A stretch of DNA of 64,000 nucleotides from an uncultured Alistipes sp. (lineage in GTDB: Bacteria; Bacteroidota; Bacteroidia; Bacteroidales; UBA932): positions 62,001 to 126,000 of the forward strand of contig URSC01000002.1 in NCBI GenBank assembly GCA_900550465.1, in the 5' to 3' direction. Made by a program: the position numbers and the translations under genes. Of the stretch, positions 25,967-35,124 are shown piece after piece. Under the pieces are notes generated by a model. The model ran no database searches, was not told where the DNA came from, and worked only from the letters and a program-made list of their open reading frames with translations. Position 1 is the first letter of the stretch. Each line of letters begins with the position of its first letter.

Positions 25967-27040
25967 ATGGAAAAAATCATCTGTGGAATACAGCAGGTCG
26001 GCATCGGCGTGAGGAACGTCGCCGAGTCGTGGAAATGGTATAAGGACAATTTCGGATTCGACACCAAGATCTTCGGCGCGGAGGGCGTCGCAGAGCGGAT
26101 GCTGCCCTACACCGGCGGCAAGCCGCAGCCCCGCTACGCGATTCTGGTGTACAATCTCCGCGGAGGCGCCGGCTTCGAGGTATGGGAGCCCCGCGGCAGG
26201 GAGTTGAACTACGTGGCCTTCGAGCCCGCCCTCGGAGACCTCGGCATCTACGCCTGCAAGATCAAGTCCCGCGACGTCAAGGCAGCATACGAGCAGCTGA
26301 GCAAGGCCTCCGGTGCCCGTATCGTCACCCCCGTGACCAAGAACCCCGCCGGCGGAGAGCATTTCTTCCTCTACGACCCCTGGAACAACCTCTTCGAGGT
26401 CGAGTCCGACTCCTACGTCTTCATCGACGAGGACAAGAACCTCGGCGGCGGCAACGGAGCAGTGCTCGGAGTCACCGACATGGACCGCTCCGTGAAATTC
26501 TATTCCACCCTGATGGACTACGACAAGGTTGAGTACGATGTGACCGGAGTACAGGCTGACCTGGAGGGTGTCCCCGGCAGCCAGTATCCCCTGCGCCGTG
26601 TCCTCCTCTCCCGCAGCAAGCCCATCGAGGGCCCTCTGAGCGAGGTGATGGGCACCTCCCGTATCGAGCTGGTGCAGCGCATACCGGAAGGTTTCGAGGT
26701 ACCCGCTCCCAAGAAGATATACGAGGGCCGCTACTGGGGTGACCCCGGCTTCATACACCTCTGCTTCGACATCCGCAACATGGAGGCCATCCGCGAGTGC
26801 GCCGAGTCCCTGGGCCACAGCTTCGTCTGCGACGGCGGCCGCGACTTCAAGATGGGCGAGGCCGACGGTCATTTCACCTACGTGGAGGACCCCGACGGCA
26901 CGCTGATAGAGTTCGTGGAGACCTTCAAGGTCCCGATTCTCAAGAAGTGGGGCATCTACCTCCACCTCGAGCACCGCGACCCGCACAAGCAGCTGCCCCG
27001 CTACATGACCCGCGCCCTGCGTTTCCTCCGCTCGAAGTAA
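25967..27040 (+). CDS. VOC (glyoxalase/dioxygenase-fold) family protein, two domains
   Basis: Seen: 357 residues with two vicinal-oxygen-chelate modules. The first starts IQQVGIGVRNVAESWKWYKD and ends FFLYDPWNNLFEVE; the second starts GAVLGVTDMDRSVKFYSTLM and ends FTYVEDPDGTLIEFVE. The Glu in FEVE/IEFVE and His residues (FIHLCFDI) are candidate metal ligands. Family: isomerases, epimerases or dioxygenases; no substrate can be named. It follows the SDR gene closely, so the two may act in one small pathway. The rpsP promoter begins 8 nt after its stop. Confidence 0.82.
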   Translation: MEKIICGIQQVGIGVRNVAESWKWYKDNFGFDTKIFGAEGVAERMLPYTGGKPQPRYAILVYNLRGGAGFEVWEPRGRELNYVAFEPALGDLGIYACKIKSRDVKAAYEQLSKASGARIVTPVTKNPAGGEHFFLYDPWNNLFEVESDSYVFIDEDKNLGGGNGAVLGVTDMDRSVKFYSTLMDYDKVEYDVTGVQADLEGVPGSQYPLRRVLLSRSKPIEGPLSEVMGTSRIELVQRIPEGFEVPAPKKIYEGRYWGDPGFIHLCFDIRNMEAIRECAESLGHSFVCDGGRDFKMGEADGHFTYVEDPDGTLIEFVETFKVPILKKWGIYLHLEHRDPHKQLPRYMTRALRFLRSK

Positions 27041-27047
27041 AAAATGC

Positions 27048-27077
27048 TTGACAGTTCAGGAAAAATACCTATATTTG
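27048..27077 (+). promoter_or_regulatory. Promoter of rpsP-rimM
   Basis: TTG at 27048-27050, 19-bp spacer, TATATTTG at 27070-27077. The leader to rpsP is about 60 nt. It contains AAGGAGG at 27100-27106, too far from the ATG (about 37 nt) to act as a Shine-Dalgarno site, and AGGTT...AACCT arms that may fold around it. Confidence 0.7.
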
Positions 27078-27142
27078 CGGGCCTTTTCTCGAGAAGATAA
27101 GGAGGTTTTAAATTATTAATTCACTAATAACCTGTAAGTACA

Positions 27143-27709
27143 ATGGCAGTTAAAATCCGTTTGGCACGCCACGGCAAGAAGAACCACGCTTTCTTCCACA
27201 TCGTAGTAACCGACATCCGCTCACCCCGTGACGGACGTTACATCGAGCAGCTCGGCATCTACAACCCCAACACCAACCCCGCAACCATCAAGATCGACCA
27301 CGAGAGAGCCCTCTACTGGCTCGGTACCGGTGCTCAGCCTTCTGACACCTGCCGCCGTATCCTCTCCTACGAGGGTATCCTCCTGAGGAAGCATCTCAAC
27401 GGCGGTGTTGCTAAGGGCGCCATCAGCCAGGAGATCGCCGACCAGAGATGGAACGCATGGAAAGCCGAGAGAGACGCAAAGGTAGAGTCCAAGAAGCAGA
27501 ATCTCAAGAAGACTGACAATGAGACCCGCCGTGAGCTCCTCAACGCCGAGGCAAAGGTAAACCAGGAGAGAGCTGAGGCCATCAGCAAGCGCAAAGCCGA
27601 AGAGGCTGCCGCAAAGGCAGAGGCAGAGGCTAAGGCAAAAGCCGAGGCTGAGGCCGCAGAGGCAGCAGCAAACGCTGAGACCGCAGAGGCCGCTCCTGCA
27701 GCAGAGTAA
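27143..27709 (+). CDS. rpsP: 30S ribosomal protein S16 with long C-terminal tail
   Basis: Seen: 188 residues. Residues 1-80 are a normal S16 (MAVKIRLARHGKKNHAFFHI, DGRYIEQLGIYNP). The remaining 100 residues are a charged extension ending in an Ala/Glu/Lys-rich helix (EAKAKAEAEAAEAAANAETA). Family: S16 binds 16S rRNA in early assembly; the long tail is a Bacteroidetes feature with no settled role. It is followed by rimM after 7 nt, the usual pairing because RimM matures the 30S head. Confidence 0.97.
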   Translation: MAVKIRLARHGKKNHAFFHIVVTDIRSPRDGRYIEQLGIYNPNTNPATIKIDHERALYWLGTGAQPSDTCRRILSYEGILLRKHLNGGVAKGAISQEIADQRWNAWKAERDAKVESKKQNLKKTDNETRRELLNAEAKVNQERAEAISKRKAEEAAAKAEAEAKAKAEAEAAEAAANAETAEAAPAAE

Positions 27710-27716
27710 AGCGACA

Positions 27717-28253
27717 ATGCTTCCCGCGGAAGACACATTGCTGCCCGTCGGCAGGATAATAAAGTCCTACGGCACTGAGGGAGAGGTGATGATCGCCTTC
27801 CAGGAGGGCATTGCAGACTTGCTTAAGAAAGATGAACCGGTATGGCTGTTCTATGACGGCCTGCCGGTTCCTTTTTATATCACTTCGCTCCAGCCGAAGG
27901 GTCCCCGCAAGGCCGTCGTCCGCCTGGAGGACATCGACACCCTCGCGGATGCGGAGGAAGCCGCCGGCAAGGATATCCGGCTAGACCCGGCCGACTACCC
28001 GGAACTATCTGAAACCGATGCACACACCATCACCGAGGACGGCCTCACTCTCGAGGACCTCATCGGATTCAGCCTGCAGGACCAGGACGGCCACAAGGCA
28101 GGCACCATCGGGGACATCCAGGACTTCTCCGGCAACATCTGTCTGGAACTCACCGGCTCCGGAGCCCTCGTCCCCTTCCACGACGACCTCATCATCGACA
28201 TCGATATCGAAAAAAAGACCCTCACCATGTCCATCAGTGAAGGTCTGCTGTAA
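27717..28253 (+). CDS. rimM: Ribosome maturation factor RimM
   Basis: Seen: 178 residues. The N-terminal domain holds LLPVGRIIKSYGTEGEVMI and the C-terminal PRC-barrel ends LVPFHDDLIIDIDIEKKTLT. Family: binds the 30S subunit near S19 and assists 16S rRNA maturation. It is co-transcribed with rpsP. The neighbouring genes trmD and rplS of the classical cluster are absent; the next gene is convergent. Confidence 0.92.
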   Translation: MLPAEDTLLPVGRIIKSYGTEGEVMIAFQEGIADLLKKDEPVWLFYDGLPVPFYITSLQPKGPRKAVVRLEDIDTLADAEEAAGKDIRLDPADYPELSETDAHTITEDGLTLEDLIGFSLQDQDGHKAGTIGDIQDFSGNICLELTGSGALVPFHDDLIIDIDIEKKTLTMSISEGLL

Positions 28254-28276
28254 TCTCTTCCCGGAAACGTCCGGCG

Positions 28277-29680
28277 TTACTCGAAACGCTTTATGATTTC
28301 CTTGGCCTGAGCGACTTTCTCGGCCAGAAGATCGGGCGATGACGCCTCGCAGATGAAGCGCAGGTAGGGCTCGGTATTGGACGGGCGGATATTCAGCCAC
28401 CACTGCGGAAACTCCACGCGGTAGCCGTCGAAGTCCATCAGGGCCGATGGTTTCTCCCCTGAGGTAAAATGCTTCACCACAGCCTCCATCGCGGCCGGTT
28501 TGTCCTCCACCCGGAAATTGATCTCCCCCGAGTTGCAGTAACGGGAGATGCCGGCGATGAGCTGCGACAGACTGCGGCCCCGGCGCTTCAGCTCCGCCAC
28601 TATATCCAGGATGATGAGCGAGGCCATGATGCCGCTGTCCGAGTAGAAGAAATCCTTGAAATAGTAGTGACCGGCCAGCTCGCCTCCGAACAGACCGTCT
28701 ATCTCACGGAGCCTTGGAGCCGCGTATGCCCGGCCGACCCGCCATGTGTGCATCTCCACTCCCATCGGCGCAAGGTACTCTCCTACCGCCTTGGAGCTGC
28801 GGATATCCTGCAGGGCCCGCACCCCGGAAATCTTGCCGGCGGCCCTAAGGGCAGCTCTCTCCCTGGCAGCGGGACTTGTCCCCGTACCCTCCATGAAGAA
28901 ATGCCCCATAAGCGCAATCATCAGGTCCGGCGAGATGAACTCTCCCCTCTCATCCACGAACATCACCCGGTCCGCATCCCCGTCGTAGATGAGCCCGATG
29001 TCGCAGCCGTGGTTCCTGACATACTCCCGCAGCATGGCGGTATTCTCAGGCACCAGGGGATTGGGCTCGTGATTGGGGAAAGAGCCGTCGGGGGTATCGC
29101 AGATGTACTCCACCGAAGAGGGAAGCAGGTCCTTGACGAAGAGGGCAGACATGCCGTTGGAGAGGTCCGCGCATATCCTGAGTCCCGAATAATCCCCGAC
29201 ATAGCGCCTCTGAAATGCCAGATACTCATCCCGCAGGTCAAGTGGAATCACTTTGCCGCGGGCAGCCTCCTCCACCGGGACACACGGACGCCCCTCGAGA
29301 ATCCATTTCTCGATGGTGCCCAGGCCGGTATCATAGCCCACGGGCAGGGCATTCTCCCGCGAAACCTTCAGACCGTTGTCATCCTTGGGGTTATGCGAGG
29401 CGGTTATCTGGACCGAGGCACTGAAGCCCTTGGCGGCCGTAGCATAATAGACGTACGGTGTGGTGGCCAGGCCCAGGTCGTACACGTCTGCTCCTGCATC
29501 GGTCAGTCCTTTCAGCAGGGCAGCGTGCAGCTCCGGGGAGGACAGGCGCATGTCCCGCCCTACTGCCACCTTGCGGCAGCCCAGAAGTTCCGGCAGGAAA
29601 TATCCTGTCTTATAGACAGTGTCGCGGTCGAAGTCCACGTTCCAGCGCCCGCGGATATCGTATGCATGAAACGCTCCCAT
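28277..29680 (-). CDS. Phosphomannomutase/phosphoglucomutase family
   Basis: Seen: 467 residues with the four-domain alpha-D-phosphohexomutase layout: active-site serine loop ITASHNPKDDNG near 99-110 (Ser-His-Asn-Pro), metal-binding DGDADRVMFVDERG near 245-258, sugar-binding GGELAGHYYF near 325-335 and phosphate-binding RPSNTEPYLR near the C-terminus. Family: interconverts hexose 1- and 6-phosphates for sugar-nucleotide and glycan synthesis; whether mannose or glucose is preferred is not resolved. The start overlaps the def stop codon by one base, so it is translationally coupled to peptide deformylase. Confidence 0.93.
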   Translation of the reverse strand: MGAFHAYDIRGRWNVDFDRDTVYKTGYFLPELLGCRKVAVGRDMRLSSPELHAALLKGLTDAGADVYDLGLATTPYVYYATAAKGFSASVQITASHNPKDDNGLKVSRENALPVGYDTGLGTIEKWILEGRPCVPVEEAARGKVIPLDLRDEYLAFQRRYVGDYSGLRICADLSNGMSALFVKDLLPSSVEYICDTPDGSFPNHEPNPLVPENTAMLREYVRNHGCDIGLIYDGDADRVMFVDERGEFISPDLMIALMGHFFMEGTGTSPAARERAALRAAGKISGVRALQDIRSSKAVGEYLAPMGVEMHTWRVGRAYAAPRLREIDGLFGGELAGHYYFKDFFYSDSGIMASLIILDIVAELKRRGRSLSQLIAGISRYCNSGEINFRVEDKPAAMEAVVKHFTSGEKPSALMDFDGYRVEFPQWWLNIRPSNTEPYLRFICEASSPDLLAEKVAQAKEIIKRFE

Positions 29681-30243
29681 TATCTCTCAAGTCTGGTTTT
29701 GTAAGTGGTGCGGGCCTTGCCCTTGGCGATATTGTGGAGCTTGGCCGCTATCATCTTGCGGCGGATGGGCGCTACCCGGTCCACGAACAGGTGACCGTCC
29801 AGATGGTCCATCTCGTGCTGGACCATGCGGCAGGCGAACTCGTCCAGTTCTTCCTCCACTACATTGAGGTCAGCATCGTAGTAACGCACCTTTATCTTCT
29901 TGGGACGCACCACGTTGCAGTGAATGTCAGGAATACTGAGACAGCCCTCGCTGTAGTCGGCCGTCTCATCGCTCTCCTCCAGCACCTCCGGGTTGATCAT
30001 GGCCCGACGGAAACCCTTGAGATAGGGATAGACATCCGCTATGTCATTGCCGTCCACGACCAGAATCCTGCGGCTGTCACCCACCTGCGGTGCAGCCAGG
30101 CCCACGCCGTCGGCATGCTTCATAGTCTCGAACATGTCGTCGATATATTTGCGGAGCTCCTCCTTGTCCGCATTCTCCACATCCACCTCCTCAGCCACTT
30201 CCCGGAGAACTTCGGAGCCGTATACATAAATAGGTAGTATCAT
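29680..30243 (-). CDS. def: Peptide deformylase
   Basis: Seen: 187 residues with all three deformylase motifs: GVGLAAPQVG near 45-54, EGCLSIPDI near 98-106 (metal Cys) and QHEMDHLDG near 143-151 (two metal His and the catalytic Glu). Family: removes the formyl group from nascent proteins using Fe2+. It is the middle gene of ruvX-def-hexomutase, 40 nt after ruvX. All catalytic residues are present. Confidence 0.97.
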   Translation of the reverse strand: MILPIYVYGSEVLREVAEEVDVENADKEELRKYIDDMFETMKHADGVGLAAPQVGDSRRILVVDGNDIADVYPYLKGFRRAMINPEVLEESDETADYSEGCLSIPDIHCNVVRPKKIKVRYYDADLNVVEEELDEFACRMVQHEMDHLDGHLFVDRVAPIRRKMIAAKLHNIAKGKARTTYKTRLER

Positions 30244-30283
30244 CGTATTTTACGTTTTTATATTTTTTCAAAAATTCAAATTC

Positions 30284-30697
30284 TCATTTTTTCCTGTCCA
30301 GATACGACTGGAGGATAATGGCCGCGCTGATCTTGTCCACCACAGCCTTGTCCCTCCGGTCCATCTTCTTCATTCCCCCGTCAATCATAGCCCGGTGCGC
30401 CAGCACAGATGTAAACCGCTCATCCTCCAGCACTACCGGTATATCCGGGAAATTCTTCTCCAGTCTGCGCAGAAGTTCATCCACAAACCGTGCCGCCTCT
30501 GCCGGAGTATTGTCCAGATTCATCGGATATCCGACAACAAAAAGAGATATCCCCTCCCGACCTGCATAACTTTTAAGATATTCGATTATCTTTGCGGACT
30601 GAACCGTCTCCAGGGGGGACGCGAAAATGCCCAGCGGGTCCGAGACCGCCAGTCCTGTCCGCTTTCTGCCGTAGTCTATTCCTATGATCCGGTTCAT
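30284..30697 (-). CDS. ruvX: Putative pre-16S rRNA nuclease / Holliday-junction resolvase-like YqgF
   Basis: Seen: 137 residues with IGIDYGRKRTGLAVSD near the N-terminus, VVGYPMNLDNTP, and the C-terminal block VVLEDERFTS with the acidic active-site residues of the RNase-H-like fold. Family: processes the 5' end of pre-16S rRNA and may cleave recombination intermediates. The ATG is only 4 nt past a -7-like element, so its mRNA may be nearly leaderless. It opens the operon ruvX-def-hexomutase and diverges from the M23 peptidase gene. Confidence 0.92.
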   Translation of the reverse strand: MNRIIGIDYGRKRTGLAVSDPLGIFASPLETVQSAKIIEYLKSYAGREGISLFVVGYPMNLDNTPAEAARFVDELLRRLEKNFPDIPVVLEDERFTSVLAHRAMIDGGMKKMDRRDKAVVDKISAAIILQSYLDRKK

Positions 30698-30701
30698 CCT
30701 G

Positions 30702-30709
30702 CAAATGTA
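30702..30709 (-). promoter_or_regulatory. Candidate -7 box of ruvX
   Basis: Minus strand TACATTTG followed by CAGG and then the ruvX ATG. Transcription starting 4-7 nt downstream would begin at or next to the start codon. No strong -33 element is visible, so confidence is limited. Confidence 0.4.
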
Positions 30710-30719
30710 GTCAATAAGT

Positions 30720-31580
30720 ATGTCTGAAAAAAATAAAGAGACAAAAAAGCAGCCTGACAGGAAATACCTGTTCGCAATTCTCGACGACGAGACTCACGAT
30801 TTCCGTTTTATTATCCGCGGAACAAAGCACTCCGCCATATTCGCCGCAGCAGGCTCCGTCGCCCTTATCTGTATCGTTACTTTCTGCCTGGTCGCATTCA
30901 CCCCGCTGAAGAGGATTCTTCCGGGCTACCCGTCATATTCCACTCAACGCGAGGCGGTAGAGAATGCCGCGATGGTCGATTCATTGGAAACCAGAATGCG
31001 CATTATGACACTGCAGCTGACCAATATACAAAGAATAATAGCAGGGCAGGAACCCATGCCGCTGGACAGCCTCCTGTCCCGTGGAAGCGTCGAGAATGCA
31101 GAGACGGCGCTGGAAGCCATAAACCACAGCGCGGACTCCATACTCAGGGAGCGGGTAGACTCCATTGAGAAATACAACCTGCGTCCTTCAGGCAAGGAGA
31201 CCCAGCTCGAAGGCATGATATTCTTTCCGCCTGTCAACGGGATAGTAACGGAAGACTACAGTCCTGCAAAAGGCCATCCCTTCATCGATATCGCTGTCCA
31301 GAACAACAGCGCTGTCTGCGCCGTGCTGGACGGTACGGTTATTGCTGCATACTGGACTGACGACACCGGCTACAACATTCAGATTCAGCACACCAATGAT
31401 CTGATATCCATATACAAGCACAACACCAAACTGCTCAAGAAAGTCGGAGACAAGGTAAGCGCGGGCACCACCATCTCCCTGGCAGGCGACGCAGGCAGCA
31501 TCAGCACCGGTCCTCACCTGCATTTTGAACTGTGGCACAAGGGAGTACCCATCAATCCCGCACTTTATATTAACTTTTAA
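30720..31580 (+). CDS. M23-family (LytM) peptidoglycan peptidase, membrane-anchored
   Basis: Seen: 286 residues with a cytoplasmic N-terminus of about 40 residues, one membrane segment near 41-62 (IFAAAGSVALICIVTFCLVA), a helical region, and a C-terminal M23 domain. The metal-site residues are in GHPFIDIAV (His and Asp) and HLHFEL (His-x-His). Family: cuts cross-links in peptidoglycan or activates amidases during envelope growth. It is 10 nt before dxr, so dxr and rseP probably share its transcript. Confidence 0.9.
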   Translation: MSEKNKETKKQPDRKYLFAILDDETHDFRFIIRGTKHSAIFAAAGSVALICIVTFCLVAFTPLKRILPGYPSYSTQREAVENAAMVDSLETRMRIMTLQLTNIQRIIAGQEPMPLDSLLSRGSVENAETALEAINHSADSILRERVDSIEKYNLRPSGKETQLEGMIFFPPVNGIVTEDYSPAKGHPFIDIAVQNNSAVCAVLDGTVIAAYWTDDTGYNIQIQHTNDLISIYKHNTKLLKKVGDKVSAGTTISLAGDAGSISTGPHLHFELWHKGVPINPALYINF

Positions 31581-31590
31581 AACTGATTTT

Positions 31591-32751
31591 ATGGACAAAA
31601 GAAGACTGGCAATCCTCGGTTCCACCGGCTCAATCGGCGTACAGGCCCTGGACGTAGTAGGCAGGCACCGGGACATGTTCGACATACAGCTGCTCACAGC
31701 CAACAACAACAGCCACCTGCTCATCCAGCAGGCCATAGAGTTCAATGCCGCATGCGTGATCATAGCCAACGAGGAACTTTACACAGAGGTGTACAATGCG
31801 CTGAATCCACACGGCATAAACGTATTCGCGGGCATGAGCTCCATTATTGACGCAATGTCCACGGCTGAGAACATAGACATGGTTCTCTCAGCCATGGTGG
31901 GATTCTGCGGTCTTGAGCCCACACTTGCCGCCCTGCGCTCAGGCAAGGCGGTGGCCATAGCCAACAAGGAGCCGCTGGTGGCTGCCGGCAGGATAATAAT
32001 GGAGACCGCACGGGAAAACCATGCGGCAATCATTCCGGTAGACTCTGAGCACTCAGCCATTTTCCAGTCCCTGCAAGGTGCGCACTCCCCGATAGAAAGG
32101 ATATTCCTTACCGCATCAGGCGGTCCTTTCCTGAGGACACCTGCCTCAGAGCTGGACAATGTAACTGTTGCCGATGCCGTGAACCACCCAAGATGGAAAA
32201 TGGGAAGGAAAATATCCGTGGACTCCTCCACCATGATGAACAAAGGCTTCGAGATGATAGAGGCCTGCTGGCTTTTCGGGGTGGATATTTCCCAGATTAC
32301 CGTGGTCATTCATCCCCAGTCCGTAATTCACAGCATGGTATCCTTCCAGGACGGCGCCGTGATCGGACAGATGAGCCTGCCCGACATGAGACTGCCGATA
32401 CAGTATGCCCTGACTTATCCCGAAAGAATGCCTCTGGATATCCCCAGGCTCGATTTTTACAAGCTGGGAGGATTCACATTCTCAGAACCGGACCTGGCCA
32501 AATTCCCCTGCCTCGGCCTGGCCATAGATGCCATGAAAAAGGGAGGCAATACTCCATGCGCCCTGAACGCCGCAAATGAGACAGCCGTGGCTGCTTTCCT
32601 GAATGAGGAGATACGCTTCACCGACATTCCAGCCGTAGTATCACGCGCCGTCGACAAATGCTCCTTCATCAAGGAGCCGGACCTGAGCGCTATCCTGGAG
32701 ACCGACAGATCCGTCAGAGAAATTGCCGCCAACATCATAGCCAAGAGATAA
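31591..32751 (+). CDS. dxr: 1-deoxy-D-xylulose 5-phosphate reductoisomerase
   Basis: Seen: 386 residues starting MDKRRLAILGSTGSIGVQAL, with the NADPH loop GSTGSIG at 9-15, substrate residues in PVDSEHSA and the flexible lid HPRWKMGRKISVDS, and the metal-binding block KGFEMIEACWLF. Family: second step of the methylerythritol phosphate pathway to isoprenoids, supplying menaquinone tails (menA) and MiaA. ATG 31591 is chosen over the longer frame from 31525 because that frame lies within the M23 gene. The stop overlaps the rseP start by one base. Confidence 0.97.
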   Translation: MDKRRLAILGSTGSIGVQALDVVGRHRDMFDIQLLTANNNSHLLIQQAIEFNAACVIIANEELYTEVYNALNPHGINVFAGMSSIIDAMSTAENIDMVLSAMVGFCGLEPTLAALRSGKAVAIANKEPLVAAGRIIMETARENHAAIIPVDSEHSAIFQSLQGAHSPIERIFLTASGGPFLRTPASELDNVTVADAVNHPRWKMGRKISVDSSTMMNKGFEMIEACWLFGVDISQITVVIHPQSVIHSMVSFQDGAVIGQMSLPDMRLPIQYALTYPERMPLDIPRLDFYKLGGFTFSEPDLAKFPCLGLAIDAMKKGGNTPCALNAANETAVAAFLNEEIRFTDIPAVVSRAVDKCSFIKEPDLSAILETDRSVREIAANIIAKR

Positions 32752-34070
32752 TGGACGTACTGCTTAAGATCATACAGGTTATATTGTCCCTGTCCCTGCT
32801 TGTGCTGGTGCATGAGTTCGGGCACTACATAACCGCGCGTATCTTCAAGGTCAGGGTGGAGAAGTTCTATCTGTTCTTCCCGCCGGCAGTATTCAAGTTC
32901 AAGCCCAAGGGCAGCGACACCGAGTTCGGCATAGGCTGCATCCCTCTCGGAGGCTTCTGCAAGATATCGGGCATGATAGACGAGTCCATGGACACCGAGG
33001 CCATGAAGAAACCGCCCCAGCCATGGGAACTCCGCTCGCGCCCGGCATGGCAGCGGCTCATCGTCATGGCCGGAGGAGTGATCATGAACGTCATCCTGGC
33101 CATCATACTGTACATCGCTATTCTCTTCACATGGGGCGAGCAGTACATCCGGACATCGGACGCGGTATACGGCATCGAGGTGAGTCCTCTGGCCAGAGAG
33201 ATCGGATTCCATGACGGAGACCGGATCCTGGCTTTCGACGGAGAACCGGCTCCCGATAACTTCGCGGACCTTCAGGTAGACCTGCTGCGTGACCAGGTCA
33301 GCCGGGTGACCGTACTGCGCGGAACCGACACAGTGGACATAATCATCGACCCGGAATACATGCCTGCCATGCTCAATACCCCAGGGATGATAGGCATCCG
33401 TCTGCCGATTCTCGTAGGCGGAGTGCCCGACACATCCATCAACGCGGGGGCGGACCTGCGCATCGGGGACAGATTTCTGAGCGCGTCAGGACAGCCCGTA
33501 ACCTACTATCAGGACCTGCAGAGAGTCCTGGCCGAGAATTCGAACAAGACTGTGGACCTGAGCCTGCTGCGCGGGAGCGACACGATATCCGTTCCGGTCA
33601 GGGTAGGCTCGGACGGGAAGATGGGAGTCCTGCTCCAGAGAGACCCCTCCGGCATCAACATTACCCGGAAAGAATACAGCCTCCTGGAGGCCATCCCCGC
33701 CGGATTCCTGATGACATTCACCAACATAGGCCACTACATCAAGGAGCTGGGACTGATATTCTCCCCCCAGACCGAGGCCTACAAATCCGTCGGCAGCTTC
33801 ATCGCGATAGGCAGCATCTTCCCCTCAAGCTGGGACTGGCAGATATTCTGGAACATCACCGCACTGCTCTCCATCATGCTGGCCGTCATGAACCTGCTGC
33901 CCATCCCCGCCCTGGACGGAGGCCATATCCTCTTCCTGCTGTACGAGATGATTACGGGCCGCAAGCCCTCCGACCGCTTTATGGAAGTGGCTCAGATGGT
34001 CGGAATGTTCCTGCTGCTGATGATCATGGTACTGGCCTTCGGCAATGACATCATGCGGCTGCTGAGATGA
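32751..34070 (+). CDS. rseP: Site-2 protease RseP
   Basis: Seen: 439 residues from ATG 32751. The zinc-protease motif HEFGH lies in the first membrane helix at about 20-24, followed by MAGGVIMNVILAII. Two PDZ-like domains span about 150-330, and LLPIPALDGGHILF near 380-393 provides the third metal ligand. Family: intramembrane protease that cleaves anti-sigma factors and signal-peptide remnants in the inner membrane. It follows dxr with a 1-nt overlap, a pairing seen across bacteria. An upstream in-frame extension to 32658 lies in dxr and is rejected. Confidence 0.95.
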   Translation: MDVLLKIIQVILSLSLLVLVHEFGHYITARIFKVRVEKFYLFFPPAVFKFKPKGSDTEFGIGCIPLGGFCKISGMIDESMDTEAMKKPPQPWELRSRPAWQRLIVMAGGVIMNVILAIILYIAILFTWGEQYIRTSDAVYGIEVSPLAREIGFHDGDRILAFDGEPAPDNFADLQVDLLRDQVSRVTVLRGTDTVDIIIDPEYMPAMLNTPGMIGIRLPILVGGVPDTSINAGADLRIGDRFLSASGQPVTYYQDLQRVLAENSNKTVDLSLLRGSDTISVPVRVGSDGKMGVLLQRDPSGINITRKEYSLLEAIPAGFLMTFTNIGHYIKELGLIFSPQTEAYKSVGSFIAIGSIFPSSWDWQIFWNITALLSIMLAVMNLLPIPALDGGHILFLLYEMITGRKPSDRFMEVAQMVGMFLLLMIMVLAFGNDIMRLLR

Positions 34071-34104
34071 TAATTATTAATACACCTTAATATAAACTAG
34101 GAAT

Positions 34105-35112
34105 ATGAGAAGTAAATTGTTTTTCAAGACCTCTGTCCTGCTGCTGATATCTGCGCTGCTGCTGGCATCCTGCGGCAACAGGGCCTCAAAGGACAGGAGG
34201 GATTACCTCCCCAACATCACCGGCAACGCCGGAGAGGTGCTCATAGTCATAAACAAAGGATACTGGGAAGGCGAGCTGGGATCCACTCTAAGAAAAATAC
34301 TGGCCGGAGAATACCCCTATCTTCCTCAAAGAGAACCCGTCTTCAAACTCTTCAATGCCACTCCAGGTGGATTCACAGGCAGTTATCTGCTTCACCGCAA
34401 CATCGTTGTAGTCAATGTATCTCCGGAAGTCGACACTACAGGAGTCAGGGTGACAGCAGATGCCTGGGCGAAGCCGCAGGTGATAGTAACGGTCTCCGCC
34501 GGAACTCCGGAAGAGGCCACAGAACTGATAAACAGCAACAGCGAGCTTATTATCAACGCAATTGAGCAGGCAGAGAGAAACCGCCTCATAAGCAGTTCCA
34601 TCAAATACGAGGACAGAGAAGTCCGGGAGGCCGTGACGGCCAACCTGGGAGGTTCTCCTTACTTCCCTACAGGATTCACCATCAAGAAGAACACCCCTGA
34701 CTTCATGTGGATATCCCAGGAGACCACCTACGTCAACCAGGGCATACTCATCTTCAAGTTCCCTTACACCGACTCTTCCCAGCTTACTCCGGAATACCTG
34801 AAGAACAAGCTCCACGACCTGTGGCAGGCCAACGTGCCCGGCATGCGCGAGAACAGCTACATGACGTTCAACAAGGTCATCGACCCCGGCTTCAACAACA
34901 TAGAGTACAACGGCCAGACCATGGTCGAGATGAGAGGACTCTGGGAGGTGGAGAACGACTACATGGGCGGTCCCTTCGTCTGCCACATCTTCCCCGACCG
35001 GACCAGGGAGAACATAATCATTCTCAACGCATTTGTCTACGCTCCTAAGTACGACAAACGCAAGTACTTACGTCAGGTCGAGTCAATTATTTATTCTTTT
35101 GACTGGAAATAA
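34105..35112 (+). CDS. DUF4837 family lipoprotein
   Basis: Seen: 335 residues. A lipoprotein signal ends LLLASC with the lipidated Cys at 23. The mature protein contains GNAGEVLIVINKGYWEGELG, a repeated alpha/beta pattern, and tryptophans in FMWISQETTYVNQGILIFKF and GLWEVENDYMGGPFVCH. Family: DUF4837 is a Bacteroidetes-restricted family, often envelope-located, without a known function. It lies 34 nt after rseP and just before the first tRNA-Glu promoter, so it may end the M23-dxr-rseP operon. Confidence 0.82.
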   Translation: MRSKLFFKTSVLLLISALLLASCGNRASKDRRDYLPNITGNAGEVLIVINKGYWEGELGSTLRKILAGEYPYLPQREPVFKLFNATPGGFTGSYLLHRNIVVVNVSPEVDTTGVRVTADAWAKPQVIVTVSAGTPEEATELINSNSELIINAIEQAERNRLISSSIKYEDREVREAVTANLGGSPYFPTGFTIKKNTPDFMWISQETTYVNQGILIFKFPYTDSSQLTPEYLKNKLHDLWQANVPGMRENSYMTFNKVIDPGFNNIEYNGQTMVEMRGLWEVENDYMGGPFVCHIFPDRTRENIIILNAFVYAPKYDKRKYLRQVESIIYSFDWK

Positions 35113-35124
35113 TTGTCAAAAAAA

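Noticed and set aside
25937..26986. 349-codon minus-strand frame opposite the VOC gene
   Set aside because: Valine- and glycine-rich mirror translation typical of antisense shadows.
27100..27106. AAGGAGG as the ribosome-binding site of rpsP
   Set aside because: The distance to the ATG is about 37 nt, far too long for direct use; kept only as a curiosity.
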